DNA of 64,000 nt from CAYZHM01 sp964478225 (lineage in GTDB: Bacteria; Pseudomonadota; Alphaproteobacteria; Micavibrionales; Micavibrionaceae). Shown here in pieces: positions 50,933 to 59,543 of this stretch; positions within the stretch are counted from its first letter, which is position 1, and every line of letters begins with the position of its first letter. Below the pieces are notes generated by a model that searched no databases, was not told where the DNA came from, and worked only from the letters and a program-made list of their open reading frames with translations. The stretch is from NCBI GenBank assembly GCA_964478225.1, contig CAYZHM010000001.1, forward strand, positions 558,001 through 622,000, given 5' to 3'. A program made the translations under genes and the position numbers.

Positions 50933-52561
50933 TTAGGTGCCGCCACCAGATGCGGCGGCGCTATTCCCCGATGATGCCCCAATACGGTTAATAGAAGATA
51001 AAGATCTGTCAAAAAGCAGCAAAACTCTTTGGCCTTCATGCAGGAATTCTATGCCGTTCTTCTGTATTACGACAAACCAAGGCACACCTCCAAGGACAAC
51101 CTCTTCCTGATCGAAGATCAGGCGGCTGCCCCCGGGGCCGTTGACGATGGCGCGGGTCGGTGAAAATGAGGTGATTTTGTAGCCATCAAGAACACTGGCA
51201 GGATTGGCAACTTCTTGCGAGTAGCTTACAGCCTGTGTTGGCGTGGGCGGGTTTGGTGTTGGCGCGACCTTCGGCTTTTTGGCGCCATCCCCATCGATGA
51301 TTTCTGCAAGATCGTTCTCGTTGATGTTCCCGTCAAGAACGACCGTTTGCGGCTTTGAGAGCACGATTGCTTTTTGATCCTGGCTGACTGCGACGGTCGA
51401 AGCCCCCCTTACCGGGAGAACCAAAACACCACGCGCTCCTGTGTGCTTGATCTGGATGTCATCAAAGAGGCTTCCTATTCGTGTTGGCGACCAGGCAACG
51501 GTCAGAGGACACGCCTGAATGGGCTCCAAAACTGTGCCTTCTTTACATCCTTCGCTTTTAAAGCTCAGGCCGTTATCTGAACCCGAAAAAGAAATACCTT
51601 CAATTGTTAGGTCGGCATCACCTGTGTTGACCAAGGAGACTGTCATTGTTGATGCCGTAGCCACAGTATCTCCAAAGTTCACTTCAGTTTGCGAGGCCGT
51701 CATCAACCCCTTGCCAGGAACGGCCTGGGGGAAGACCTCGACTGCGGATACCGTCTCGGGCTGGTATTCGCCGCTCAGCGGGATACTTGTTACGCCTGCG
51801 GGGCCGTTGTGATTAACAATGACAACACCGGAAGAACGCCCCTTGAGTTTGGGAGACCATGTTATGACCACCATACAAGCCTGTCCGGGTTGCAGTGTTT
51901 CGCATTCTGTGACCATGGAATATCCAGCTTGCTCGCTGGTGTCGATGTAGATTTCCTCGATATCAATTTTGTTAGAGGTGATGTTCCGCAGGGTTATCGG
52001 CTCAACGAGAGTTTGACTGGAGTTCAGGCTGCCGAATTCAATTTCTTCGGGTGTTGCCTCAACGTCACTGGATAGCTTATCCGTTCCATCGCCGACCGTT
52101 TGCACAGCCCCTGAAATGGTTGAGGTAACAAGACGTGTGCGGCCGCTGTGCGCCATCAGCATTTCAACGCGCCATGAGCCGGCCTGCAGGCCTTTTACAG
52201 AAAGAGCAACCGCGCACTCCGCCCCTGGCGCGAGAGGCTCTTCCTCGCACTGATTCAAAGAAACAGTGGCAGAAACGGTCGAAGATGGGTAGAGGCGTAT
52301 CAGGCCGGTTTGGACGGGCTGGCCACCGTCATTGCGAAAACGCACAACAACTTGCGCTGTACTGCCTGTAGGGACCTGGCCGCCATCAATTGTCGCGGAG
52401 ACAGGGACCAAGCCGCCCGTGGCGCCTGCGACCGAGGAGCCAGGATCGCTAAAGCCCGGATACTGCGCGATGGCGTAACCGGTGAAAGCCCAAATACATA
52501 GGAGTGCAGCCAAGGCCACACCGTAATATTTTCGCATATAGTTATATAATTTCATGATCAT
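50933..52561 (-). CDS. exported ASH/choice-of-anchor-repeat protein with PilP-like C-terminus
   Basis: A 542-residue exported protein; the signal peptide (KYYGVALAALLCIWAFTGYAIAQ) ends at about residue 33. At least two, probably three, immunoglobulin-like repeats follow (about 50-155, 165-270 and 285-390). They carry the ASH/Hydin-type pattern EIEFGSLNSSQTLVEPITLRN or EVNFGDTVATASTMTVSLVN, then CETLQPGQACMVVITWSP. A Pro-rich linker leads to a C-terminal domain of about 70 residues (DGYKITSFSPTRAIVNGPGG, then EVVLGGVPWFVVIQKNG) with the beta-strand pattern of PilP/GspC homology regions that contact the secretin. The fusion of ASH repeats to a secretin-contact domain is unusual. It lies between secretin and ATPase genes, the place of pilO/pilP in R64. 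Confidence 0.6.
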   Translation of the reverse strand: MIMKLYNYMRKYYGVALAALLCIWAFTGYAIAQYPGFSDPGSSVAGATGGLVPVSATIDGGQVPTGSTAQVVVRFRNDGGQPVQTGLIRLYPSSTVSATVSLNQCEEEPLAPGAECAVALSVKGLQAGSWRVEMLMAHSGRTRLVTSTISGAVQTVGDGTDKLSSDVEATPEEIEFGSLNSSQTLVEPITLRNITSNKIDIEEIYIDTSEQAGYSMVTECETLQPGQACMVVITWSPKLKGRSSGVVIVNHNGPAGVTSIPLSGEYQPETVSAVEVFPQAVPGKGLMTASQTEVNFGDTVATASTMTVSLVNTGDADLTIEGISFSGSDNGLSFKSEGCKEGTVLEPIQACPLTVAWSPTRIGSLFDDIQIKHTGARGVLVLPVRGASTVAVSQDQKAIVLSKPQTVVLDGNINENDLAEIIDGDGAKKPKVAPTPNPPTPTQAVSYSQEVANPASVLDGYKITSFSPTRAIVNGPGGSRLIFDQEEVVLGGVPWFVVIQKNGIEFLHEGQRVLLLFDRSLSSINRIGASSGNSAAASGGGT

Positions 52562-52682
52562 GAAATAGAAAATGAGGCAGCCGAACGCCGCCCGTGTTTA
52601 TAGTGTAACACAATTTTGGAAAATAAAGAGCCTGTTTTCCAATTTTTTATAGCAGATAGCCTGTGGATAAAATGTGGAAAAA

Positions 52683-54221
52683 TCAACGTGATGGGTCGAG
52701 CATTTCCTTGGACAGAGTCCCCGCCGGAAATTCTGCGTTGTATTCAAACTTCATGTCGGAATTGTCTTCAAACATTTTATGACGAGGAACTTCGAACTTT
52801 TCATCTTTGGTATTCTTTTCATCGGTGTAAACAATAACCCGCGGCTTCAACATGAAAACAAGCTCTGTATTGATTGTTGATTCTGCGTTGGATAAGGGCA
52901 GAATGGGCTTTTTGAAACCCGGCCCAGATTTGCTTACATCGTCGCTTTCACGCACCAAGCCTGCAAGCAAGAGAGCATCGCCAGGACGGATGCGTATTTG
53001 TGTTGTCAACTCTCGCTCTGTAGTTTGAGGTACCGTAACCTGGCTGCCGGTTTCTTCGTCAACGGTGAAAGATGGCGTTGCGATAACATCCTGCACTTCG
53101 ATTTCAATATTTCCGTAGACTGTTGAATTGTCCCAATCACTCGAGAGCGAGATTGTGAAACCGGTATCAACGCTGTCGATTTCTGTGGAAGTCGATATCT
53201 GACCGTTGTCAGAAGTACGCGTGAGTGAGGCGACATAAGATTGCGTATCTGCAACCCTTAGAGTGGCTTGCGAGCCGGAAAGCATAGTGACCTGCGGCTG
53301 CGATATGGTTTTGACCGCGCCGTAGTTGGAGATGAATTGAAGTACGTTTGTTGTGTTGAACGTCAAACCATCGTTCCAAGTTGGCAGGCCTATACTTATC
53401 GGCGAACTGATTGGGGCAGGAGAAGGGAAGTTAATTGACGCTCCGCCAATTTTTCCGAAATCGCTCCAGTCAATTCCTGTGGCGTTATCAGAATTGAGCT
53501 GCACTTCCCAAATGTAAATTTCATAGACGATGAGGGCCGTGTTTGAGCGCAAGCGTTGAAAATAGCGTTCCGCTAGCTCGGCTGTGCGGCTGGTGGCCTC
53601 GTAAATAATTGTGCGGGTTGCGCTTTCTGTGATCGGCGCCACACCTGTGATTGCCTGCAACCCTTGTGCCAACGAGCCTAGATAGTCCGTTTCTCCGCCA
53701 ATTGGCGGGATGGTCACGGTGAAGGTTTGAGAATCCTTGATAACGAGCAACCCATCTTCATAAGAACAATATAAATCGGCAAGGCCGCAAACCTTACTGA
53801 CAACACGGTTGAGCGGTCCTTTGAGATTGGAGACAGTGATTGTTCTGGTCAGCCCCTCTTCCGTTTCAAACGCCAAAGGCATTTCATAATCAGCCAAGAT
53901 AAGTTGCAGAGCACCGGCGAGTGTTTCCCCACGCAACTCGAATGGCCCCACCATTTCCGCAGGCAGTTGATCGCTGCCGTCTGCTTCGGGAACAAGAACA
54001 TCACTGCCAAGCGGTAGGTATAGAACACTGTCGGGGCGCTCGTTAATGCCCTCCGGTTTTTTGTCGGCGATGGTTGGCGATGGAATTGACGCCGTACGAG
54101 CACCTGGAACATCAACATCCGCACAAGAGAGTAAAAAAGGCGCCAGCATTGTAAAGAGGAGGATTGATCGCCATCCCTTTCCGTCACGTCTTCTGTGATG
54201 GTTTGCACCATACTTCATCAT
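52683..54221 (-). CDS. lipoprotein secretin of a type IVb-like pilus (PilN/BfpB type)
   Basis: A 512-residue outer-membrane secretin. The signal peptide ends in the lipobox FLLSC (Cys33), as in R64 PilN and BfpB rather than PilQ. An STN-like N-terminal domain (about 95-160, LAGALQLILADYEMPLAF) and an N-domain are followed by the secretin domain. That domain includes SQPQVTMLSGSQATLRVADTQ, IRPGDALLLAGLVRES and the terminal NTELVFMLKPRVIVY. It forms the outer-membrane gate for the pilus. The start overlaps the receiver gene by ATGA. Confidence 0.9.
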   Translation of the reverse strand: MMKYGANHHRRRDGKGWRSILLFTMLAPFLLSCADVDVPGARTASIPSPTIADKKPEGINERPDSVLYLPLGSDVLVPEADGSDQLPAEMVGPFELRGETLAGALQLILADYEMPLAFETEEGLTRTITVSNLKGPLNRVVSKVCGLADLYCSYEDGLLVIKDSQTFTVTIPPIGGETDYLGSLAQGLQAITGVAPITESATRTIIYEATSRTAELAERYFQRLRSNTALIVYEIYIWEVQLNSDNATGIDWSDFGKIGGASINFPSPAPISSPISIGLPTWNDGLTFNTTNVLQFISNYGAVKTISQPQVTMLSGSQATLRVADTQSYVASLTRTSDNGQISTSTEIDSVDTGFTISLSSDWDNSTVYGNIEIEVQDVIATPSFTVDEETGSQVTVPQTTERELTTQIRIRPGDALLLAGLVRESDDVSKSGPGFKKPILPLSNAESTINTELVFMLKPRVIVYTDEKNTKDEKFEVPRHKMFEDNSDMKFEYNAEFPAGTLSKEMLDPSR

Positions 54222-54601
54222 TGTGTCTGCCTTGCCTTTACTTGCAGTGAACGCTGTACTGTTTTGACAAGCCTATCGCGTTGAACAGGCTTCATCAAGA
54301 CCGCCGCGACGCCCCATTTTCCTGCCTCGGTCAAAAGGTCAGGGTTTTGATCACCAGTAACCAAGATGACATCCGTCTTCATGTTTTTACCCCGGATTGC
54401 ACGGATAAACTCAAACCCGCCCATAGGCTCCATGCGGATATCAACGATCGCCACGTCGAAGGTGTCGTCCATTTTTGCAAGCGCGTCCTCTCCGTCCGTG
54501 CTTTCCAAAACCTCATAGGACTCTGCCTTCAAAAATTGAACAATTTGAAGACGGACAAAATCATTGTCTTCGACAACCAGTATTTTTACATTTTTATCCA
54601 T
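54218..54601 (-). CDS. stand-alone response-regulator receiver protein
   Basis: A 127-residue CheY-like receiver with no output domain: acidic pair E11/D12 in VVEDND, phosphoacceptor D54 in AIVDIRMEP, the switch Thr in ILVTGDQ and Lys in VLMKPVQ. I prefer the ATG at 54601 (MDKNVKILVVEDN); the one at 54616 adds five residues. It is the first gene of the pilus-like operon and is translationally coupled to the secretin, so it probably controls pilus function or is part of its signalling. The hybrid kinase at the other end of the locus could be its partner (inference). Confidence 0.88.
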   Translation of the reverse strand: MDKNVKILVVEDNDFVRLQIVQFLKAESYEVLESTDGEDALAKMDDTFDVAIVDIRMEPMGGFEFIRAIRGKNMKTDVILVTGDQNPDLLTEAGKWGVAAVLMKPVQRDRLVKTVQRSLQVKARQTQ

Positions 54602-54715
54602 AAATGATGGAATCACAGAAAGTTAAGCTTGACGATCATTGACAATGATGCAGCATTTCTTCAGCTTTTAAAAAGCTTAAATTGATGTTACTCACAGGCT
54701 GACAAAGGGTTTTTT

Positions 54716-55231
54716 ATGAACACGGAAATATTGAACATCGTTTTACCAGCTGCTTCGGCTTTCTGTGCCTTGGTGTGTCTGGGATTTTTGTTTATTATAG
54801 ACCTGAAAACCCGCCTTTTGCCCAATAATTATGTTTTTGCGCTGGCTTTGTTGGGAGTGGCCTTTCATGTTTCGCTGGGATTTGAGTTTCTTACGCCCTC
54901 GGACATGGCGGGCGGGATGATTGTTGGTGGCGGCCTTTTACTTATTATTAGAACTTTGGGGAACAAGGTTTACAATCAAGACACTCTGGGGTTGGGGGAT
55001 GTGAAGTTGATGATGGCGGCCGGGTTGTGGCTTGGGGTCCAAGACGTTTTGAGTGCTTTGGTTATTGGTGCGAGCCTCGGGATTTTTCATGGGATTGGCC
55101 TGGCGCTTTATGAAGCGCGGCGCGATGGACGTGCTGTTGATATTTCGCAATTTTCGCTGCCGGCGGGGCCGGGATTTATTTTGGGTATTGTTATAATCGC
55201 AATTTATAATTTTTCAGGAGTATTTATATGA
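54716..55231 (+). CDS. prepilin peptidase (A24 family, peptidase domain only)
   Basis: A 171-residue integral membrane aspartyl peptidase with about six spans. The catalytic aspartates are D29 in FIIDLKTRLLPN and D95 in LGLGDVKLMMAAG. The cysteine-rich methyltransferase domain of long PilD enzymes is absent, as in CpaA/TadV or R64 PilU. It is divergent from the pilus-like operon and is the obvious candidate to process its pilin-like proteins. Its stop overlaps the CaiB-family gene by ATGA. Confidence 0.88.
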   Translation: MNTEILNIVLPAASAFCALVCLGFLFIIDLKTRLLPNNYVFALALLGVAFHVSLGFEFLTPSDMAGGMIVGGGLLLIIRTLGNKVYNQDTLGLGDVKLMMAAGLWLGVQDVLSALVIGASLGIFHGIGLALYEARRDGRAVDISQFSLPAGPGFILGIVIIAIYNFSGVFI

Positions 55232-56433
55232 GCAAGGCTTTAGACGGCATTCGCATTCTCGATTTGACCCGCGTACTGGCTGGGCCGTATTGCACACAGA
55301 TGCTGGGGGATCTTGGTGCAGAGATTATCAAGATTGAAAAACCGTATGTTGGGGACGAAACACGGACATGGGGTCCCCCGTTTTTAAAAGATGCGGACGG
55401 CAATGACACCACGCAGAGCGCCTATTATTTATCGATCAACCGTAATAAGAAATCAGTTGCCATTGATATCGCCCAACCGGAGGGGCAAAAGATTATCAAG
55501 CAGTTGGTTGCCGAGTGCGACGTGTTGATCGAAAATTTCAAAGTTGGCGGTTTGGAAAAATACGGTCTGGGATATGAGCAGCTTAAAGAAGAATTCCCCT
55601 CACTTATATATTGTGCGATTTCGGGATACGGGCAGAACGGCCCTTTGGCGTCCGAGCCGGGATATGACTTTGTTGCGCAAGGCATGGCGGGATTGATGGC
55701 AGCCACCGGAGCACCGGGTCAACAGCCAACGAAAGTGGGCGTTGCGGTCAGTGATATTCTGACCGGGATGAATGCAGCAGTTGGAATTTTAGCGGCGCTG
55801 CATGCGCGGGACAAAACCGGCAAGGGACAGATGGTAGACGTGGCGCTGACCGATTGCACTTTGGCGGCGATGACCAATGTGGCGCAATATTATTTAACGT
55901 CAGGGAAAACCGCGCCGCGGGTTGGTAACGCCCATTCGACGATTGTGCCCTATCAGGCATTTGAAGCGATTGACGGGTTTGTGATTATTGCTGTCGGAAA
56001 CAACGAGCAGTTTGCACGATTGTGCGGATTGTTTGGCAGAAATGATTGGTTAAAAGACGAACGGTTTGCAAAAAATTCGTCGCGTGTGACTCACCGCGAG
56101 ACACTCGTGCCGATGATTGCGGAGATTATAAAAACAAAGTCTGTTGCCCATTGGATTGAAGGACTGAGGGATATCAATGTGCCATGCGGACCGGTGAACA
56201 CGATGGACAAGGTTTTTGCGGAAGAGCAGATTCAGGCCCGTGATATGCAAATTGATATCGATGGAATTGATTTGGTTGGCAGCCCTCTCAAATTGTCGGA
56301 AACGCCTGTAAATTATGGGATTGCGCCCCCCGTATGCGGGCAGCACACGCAGGAGGTGTTGCAGAAATTGCTGGACATGGGCGGCGAAGACATTGCACAA
56401 CTGGCAGAGAAAAAGGTTATTGAGGCACTATGA
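55228..56433 (+). CDS. CaiB/BaiF-family (class III) CoA-transferase
   Basis: A 401-residue cytoplasmic CoA-transferase. Motifs: ALDGIRILDLTRVLAGPYCTQML at the start, AYYLSINRNKKSVAIDI, YDFVAQGMAGLMAATG, and VGVAVSDILTGM, which carries the catalytic Asp. CGPVNTMDKVFAEEQIQARDM lies near the C-terminus. The acyl-CoA pair is not readable; formyl-, succinyl- or carnitine-CoA relatives share these motifs. It overlaps the prepilin peptidase upstream and pyrB downstream by 4 bases each. Confidence 0.92.
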   Translation: MSKALDGIRILDLTRVLAGPYCTQMLGDLGAEIIKIEKPYVGDETRTWGPPFLKDADGNDTTQSAYYLSINRNKKSVAIDIAQPEGQKIIKQLVAECDVLIENFKVGGLEKYGLGYEQLKEEFPSLIYCAISGYGQNGPLASEPGYDFVAQGMAGLMAATGAPGQQPTKVGVAVSDILTGMNAAVGILAALHARDKTGKGQMVDVALTDCTLAAMTNVAQYYLTSGKTAPRVGNAHSTIVPYQAFEAIDGFVIIAVGNNEQFARLCGLFGRNDWLKDERFAKNSSRVTHRETLVPMIAEIIKTKSVAHWIEGLRDINVPCGPVNTMDKVFAEEQIQARDMQIDIDGIDLVGSPLKLSETPVNYGIAPPVCGQHTQEVLQKLLDMGGEDIAQLAEKKVIEAL

Positions 56434-57335
56434 AACACTTATTGGGTATTGATGAGCTGAGCGTGGGTGAGATCCAGACCATTTTGGATCTGGCGCAGAC
56501 ATATTCAGAAGCCCTTGATAAGGGTGATTGGGATCGCGACAAGCTCAAGGACAAGATTGTTATCAATTTGTTTTTTGAAAATTCGACACGGACGCTGACG
56601 AGTTTTGATATTGCGGCGAAGCGGCTTGGGGCTGATGTGGTGAACTGGTCGCCCAAAGACAGTTCGCTGGCGAAGGGCGAAAGTTTTACCGACACGATTG
56701 ACACGTTGAATGCGATGCGGCCCGATTGTGCCGTGATCCGGCATAACGAATTTGGCGCCCCTGTTTATGTTTCGAAGCGCATGGATTGCCCGGTCATTAA
56801 TGGTGGCGACAGTTGGCGTGAGCATCCGACACAGGCTTTGCTCGATGCGCTCACGATGGTTCAGCATTTTGGAAGTCTTAAAGGTTTGAATGTGGCGATT
56901 ATCGGCGATATCGCTCATTCAAGGGTTGCGAGTTCGAATATTCTTTTGCTGACGAAAATGGGGGCGAAAGTACGCGTGATTGCGCCGGAAATTTTGATGC
57001 CGCAGAAACTTGAGAATGGCGTTGAGAAATTTGCCTCTCTTAAAGAGGGATTGCCGGGCGCGGACGTTGTGATGACTTTGAGATTGCAAAAGGAGCGGAT
57101 GGATACGGCGTTGATTTCATCGGATGAAGCTTATTTCAACGAATTTGGCGTGACCGCCGTGGTGCTTGATAAGTTTGCGCCGAAAGCGATGGTGATGGAT
57201 CCGGGGCCGTTGGTGCGCGGCGTGCAGATTGCCGACGATGTTGCCGATGATCCGAAGCGCAGTTTGATTTTGAAGCAGGTCGCGAACGGGATCCCGACGC
57301 GCATGGCGGTGCTGGATTTGTTGGTGGGGAAATAA
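56430..57335 (+). CDS. pyrB: aspartate carbamoyltransferase catalytic subunit
   Basis: PyrB makes carbamoyl-aspartate in pyrimidine synthesis. The 301-residue protein has the carbamoyl-phosphate motif FFENSTRTLTSFDIAAKRLG, SSLAKGESFTDTIDTL, and HPTQALLDALTM. GDIAHSRVASSNI and DPGPLVRGVQIAD are also seen. In many alphaproteobacteria pyrC follows pyrB, but here plsY follows with a TAATG overlap and no pyrC is seen in the window. Pyrimidine attenuation or a pyrI regulatory subunit is not visible. Confidence 0.96.
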   Translation: MKHLLGIDELSVGEIQTILDLAQTYSEALDKGDWDRDKLKDKIVINLFFENSTRTLTSFDIAAKRLGADVVNWSPKDSSLAKGESFTDTIDTLNAMRPDCAVIRHNEFGAPVYVSKRMDCPVINGGDSWREHPTQALLDALTMVQHFGSLKGLNVAIIGDIAHSRVASSNILLLTKMGAKVRVIAPEILMPQKLENGVEKFASLKEGLPGADVVMTLRLQKERMDTALISSDEAYFNEFGVTAVVLDKFAPKAMVMDPGPLVRGVQIADDVADDPKRSLILKQVANGIPTRMAVLDLLVGK

Positions 57336-57973
57336 TGGAAGATTTAAAATATGTGGATGTTGGTTTGAACCCGAGTCTTAGTATGGCGTTTTTTTATTTT
57401 TTTATTTTTAGTGCTGTTTTATATCTAATTGGCTCTATTCCTTTTGGTTTAATTCTAACAAAAATTTTTTTGAAAAAAGATGTTCGTGAAATTGGCTCTG
57501 GCAATGTCGGCGCAACGAATGTCTTAAGAACTGGTCATAAGGGCCTTGCTGCAGCAACTTTGTTTCTGGATTTATCAAAAGGATTTGTAGTTAGTTTCTT
57601 TTTTACAGTAGCCGCAGATCCGGCTATGGGGATGTTCGCCGGTCTTTTTGCCATCATCGGCCACTGCTTTCCCATTTGGTTAAAATTCAAAGGTGGAAAA
57701 GGCGTGGCGACGGCGCTGGGCGTTCTCTTGGCGGCGGTGCCGGTGACGGGGCTGGCGGCGATTGCGGTGTGGTTGATTTCTTTCATGGCGGCGCGGATTT
57801 CGTCTCTGGCGGCGATATCGGCGATGGTGGTTGCGCCGGCAGTGACGTATGCGATGTATGGTTTGGAGCCGGCGATTATTAACGTGGTGATTTCGGTGCT
57901 GGTGATTGCGCGGCATCATTCGAACATCAAGCGTTTATGCAAGGGCGAAGAGCCGCAGTTTAAATCGAAATGA
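57335..57973 (+). CDS. plsY: glycerol-3-phosphate acyltransferase PlsY
   Basis: PlsY uses acyl-phosphate to make lysophosphatidic acid at the inner membrane. The 212-residue protein has about six spans and the three loop motifs: LIGSIPFGLILTK, GSGNVGATNVLRTGHKG, and HCFPIWLKFKGGKGVAT. The first 350 or so bases are markedly A+T-rich with many TTT/TTA codons, while the second half switches to G-rich, GC-heavy codons. The start overlaps pyrB by one base and the stop overlaps dprA by ATGA. Confidence 0.94.
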   Translation: MEDLKYVDVGLNPSLSMAFFYFFIFSAVLYLIGSIPFGLILTKIFLKKDVREIGSGNVGATNVLRTGHKGLAAATLFLDLSKGFVVSFFFTVAADPAMGMFAGLFAIIGHCFPIWLKFKGGKGVATALGVLLAAVPVTGLAAIAVWLISFMAARISSLAAISAMVVAPAVTYAMYGLEPAIINVVISVLVIARHHSNIKRLCKGEEPQFKSK

Positions 57974-59109
57974 TTTTTTCCAACATACAATCCAAAGCCC
58001 AGCCGGACGACAAAGAGCGTCTTGCGTGGGTGCAGTTGTTTCGCACGAAAAATGTTGGCGTTGTGACGTTTCATAAATTGATGTCACGGTATGGAAGCGC
58101 GGCGAAAGCTTTGGAGGCGTTGCCGGAACTCTCCAAACGTGGAGGCGCGAGCAAGCCGCTCTCCCCTCCTCCGGCGCATGTGATTGAAAAAGAAATAAAG
58201 CTTTTGTCCAAATTAAACGGGCGGATTGTGACGATGGCGGATGCGGACTATCCCGAGGCGTTGGCGGCAACGGCGGATGCGCCGCCGGTGATTAGCGTGA
58301 TTGGGAATGCGCAATTGATGAACGGCAATTGTATTGCGATGGTTGGCGCGCGGAATGCGTCGCTCAACGGGCGGAAGTTTGCGGAGAAATTAGGGCGTGA
58401 TTTGGGACGACGCGGACAGGTTATTGTTTCCGGCCTTGCGCGCGGGATTGACACATCGGCGCATCAGGGCGCCCTCGACACCGGGACGATTGCCGTCGTG
58501 GCGGGCGGGATTGATGTGGTCTATCCGGAGGAAAATAGTGACTTATATAAGAGTATCTCTGAGCAAGGATTGATTATTGCAGAAAGTCCGCTCGGCGTGG
58601 CGCCGGTGCGGGAGAGTTTTCCGCGACGGAACCGGATCGTGTCGGGATTATGTAAGGGGACGATCGTTGTTGAGGCGACCATGAAATCAGGATCGTTGAT
58701 CACGGCAAGACTGGCCGGCGAGCAAGGGCGGGACGTGTTTGCAGTACCTGGGCATCCTTTGGATCCGCGCGCGGCGGGGCCGAATGCGCTCATTCGGGAT
58801 GGGGCCACGTTGATCCGGCATGCGGATGATGTGCTGGAAAATTTGATTAATTTTACCCCCAACAGTTTGTTTGATGTCAGCAAAGGCGAGGAATTTGAAG
58901 GGTTTGCGCCTGAAAATGACATCCCCGAAGACGCTCAGGATATGGTGATGGGGCATTTGTCCTTTACGCCGGTTGCCATTGACGAATTGATCCGGACGTG
59001 CCATGTGAGTGTTTCGGTCATGCAGACAATCCTGCTGGAATTGGAGTTGGCCGGACGGATTAAACGCTTGCCGGGGAACCGGGTGAGCTTGTTGGAAAGT
59101 GAAGGATGA
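57970..59109 (+). CDS. dprA: DNA-processing protein DprA
   Basis: DprA loads RecA on incoming single-stranded DNA during transformation. The 379-residue protein has an N-terminal SAM-like segment (GVVTFHKLMSRYGSAAKALE), the Rossmann core VGARNASLNGRKFAE with SGLARGIDTSAHQGAL, and RRNRIVSGLCKGTIVVEA. MKSGSLITARLAGEQGRDVFAVPG and a C-terminal winged-helix (DML1-like) end (PVAIDELIRTCHVSVSVMQTILLELEL) complete it. A pilus locus is a few kb upstream, which invites but does not prove a link to competence. Overlaps plsY and the GFA gene by 4 bases each. Confidence 0.96.
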   Translation: MIFSNIQSKAQPDDKERLAWVQLFRTKNVGVVTFHKLMSRYGSAAKALEALPELSKRGGASKPLSPPPAHVIEKEIKLLSKLNGRIVTMADADYPEALAATADAPPVISVIGNAQLMNGNCIAMVGARNASLNGRKFAEKLGRDLGRRGQVIVSGLARGIDTSAHQGALDTGTIAVVAGGIDVVYPEENSDLYKSISEQGLIIAESPLGVAPVRESFPRRNRIVSGLCKGTIVVEATMKSGSLITARLAGEQGRDVFAVPGHPLDPRAAGPNALIRDGATLIRHADDVLENLINFTPNSLFDVSKGEEFEGFAPENDIPEDAQDMVMGHLSFTPVAIDELIRTCHVSVSVMQTILLELELAGRIKRLPGNRVSLLESEG

Positions 59110-59540
59110 GTACGTATTCCAATGTCATTAGCAGCGATTGTCATTGTGGCAACATTCATCTGGAGTTGCATACAAATCGTGCCCATAGTGAATTTGTTAA
59201 GCGTACTTGTCAGTGTGCGCTGTGCCGTAAGCATGGTGCGAGTTGGATTTCTGATCCGGAAGGCGAAGCGCGTGTGCGTATTAGCAATAAGGATAAAGCA
59301 AGTTTTTATCGGTTTGGCACCAAGACGGCAGACTTCATAAGCTGTATGGATTGCGGGGTTCTGATGATTGCCACATGCGAACTGGATGGACGATTGCGAG
59401 CGGTTTTGAATGCAACCGCTATGACGGACGAAAAATTTACGGCTGAACCTATTCAAACCAATTTTGATGGTGAGAACAAGGAAAGCAGACTTGAACGCCG
59501 CGGCCAGAACTGGACCGGGCATGTGATTTTTGAGGATTAG
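59106..59540 (+). CDS. GFA-family (glutathione-dependent formaldehyde-activating-like) protein
   Basis: A 144-residue protein of the GFA/CENP-V zinc fold. Cysteine pairs are in the expected order: CHCGNIHLEL, CQCALCRKHGASW and CMDCGVLM. Family members include S-(hydroxymethyl)glutathione synthase, but many GFA proteins have other or unknown activity, and no formaldehyde dehydrogenase is nearby. It is inserted between dprA (ATGA overlap) and topA (3-base gap), which are otherwise commonly adjacent. Confidence 0.85.
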   Translation: MSTYSNVISSDCHCGNIHLELHTNRAHSEFVKRTCQCALCRKHGASWISDPEGEARVRISNKDKASFYRFGTKTADFISCMDCGVLMIATCELDGRLRAVLNATAMTDEKFTAEPIQTNFDGENKESRLERRGQNWTGHVIFED

Positions 59541-59543
59541 GAG

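Noticed and set aside
52616..52660. Possible terminator hairpin (GGAAAA/TTTTCC plus T-run) before the secretin end
   Set aside because: The stem is A+T only and weak, and it would separate genes that are expected to be in one operon; not supported enough to list.
57680..57919. His/Arg-rich minus-strand frame
   Set aside because: It is the antisense of the GC-heavy, periodic second half of plsY.
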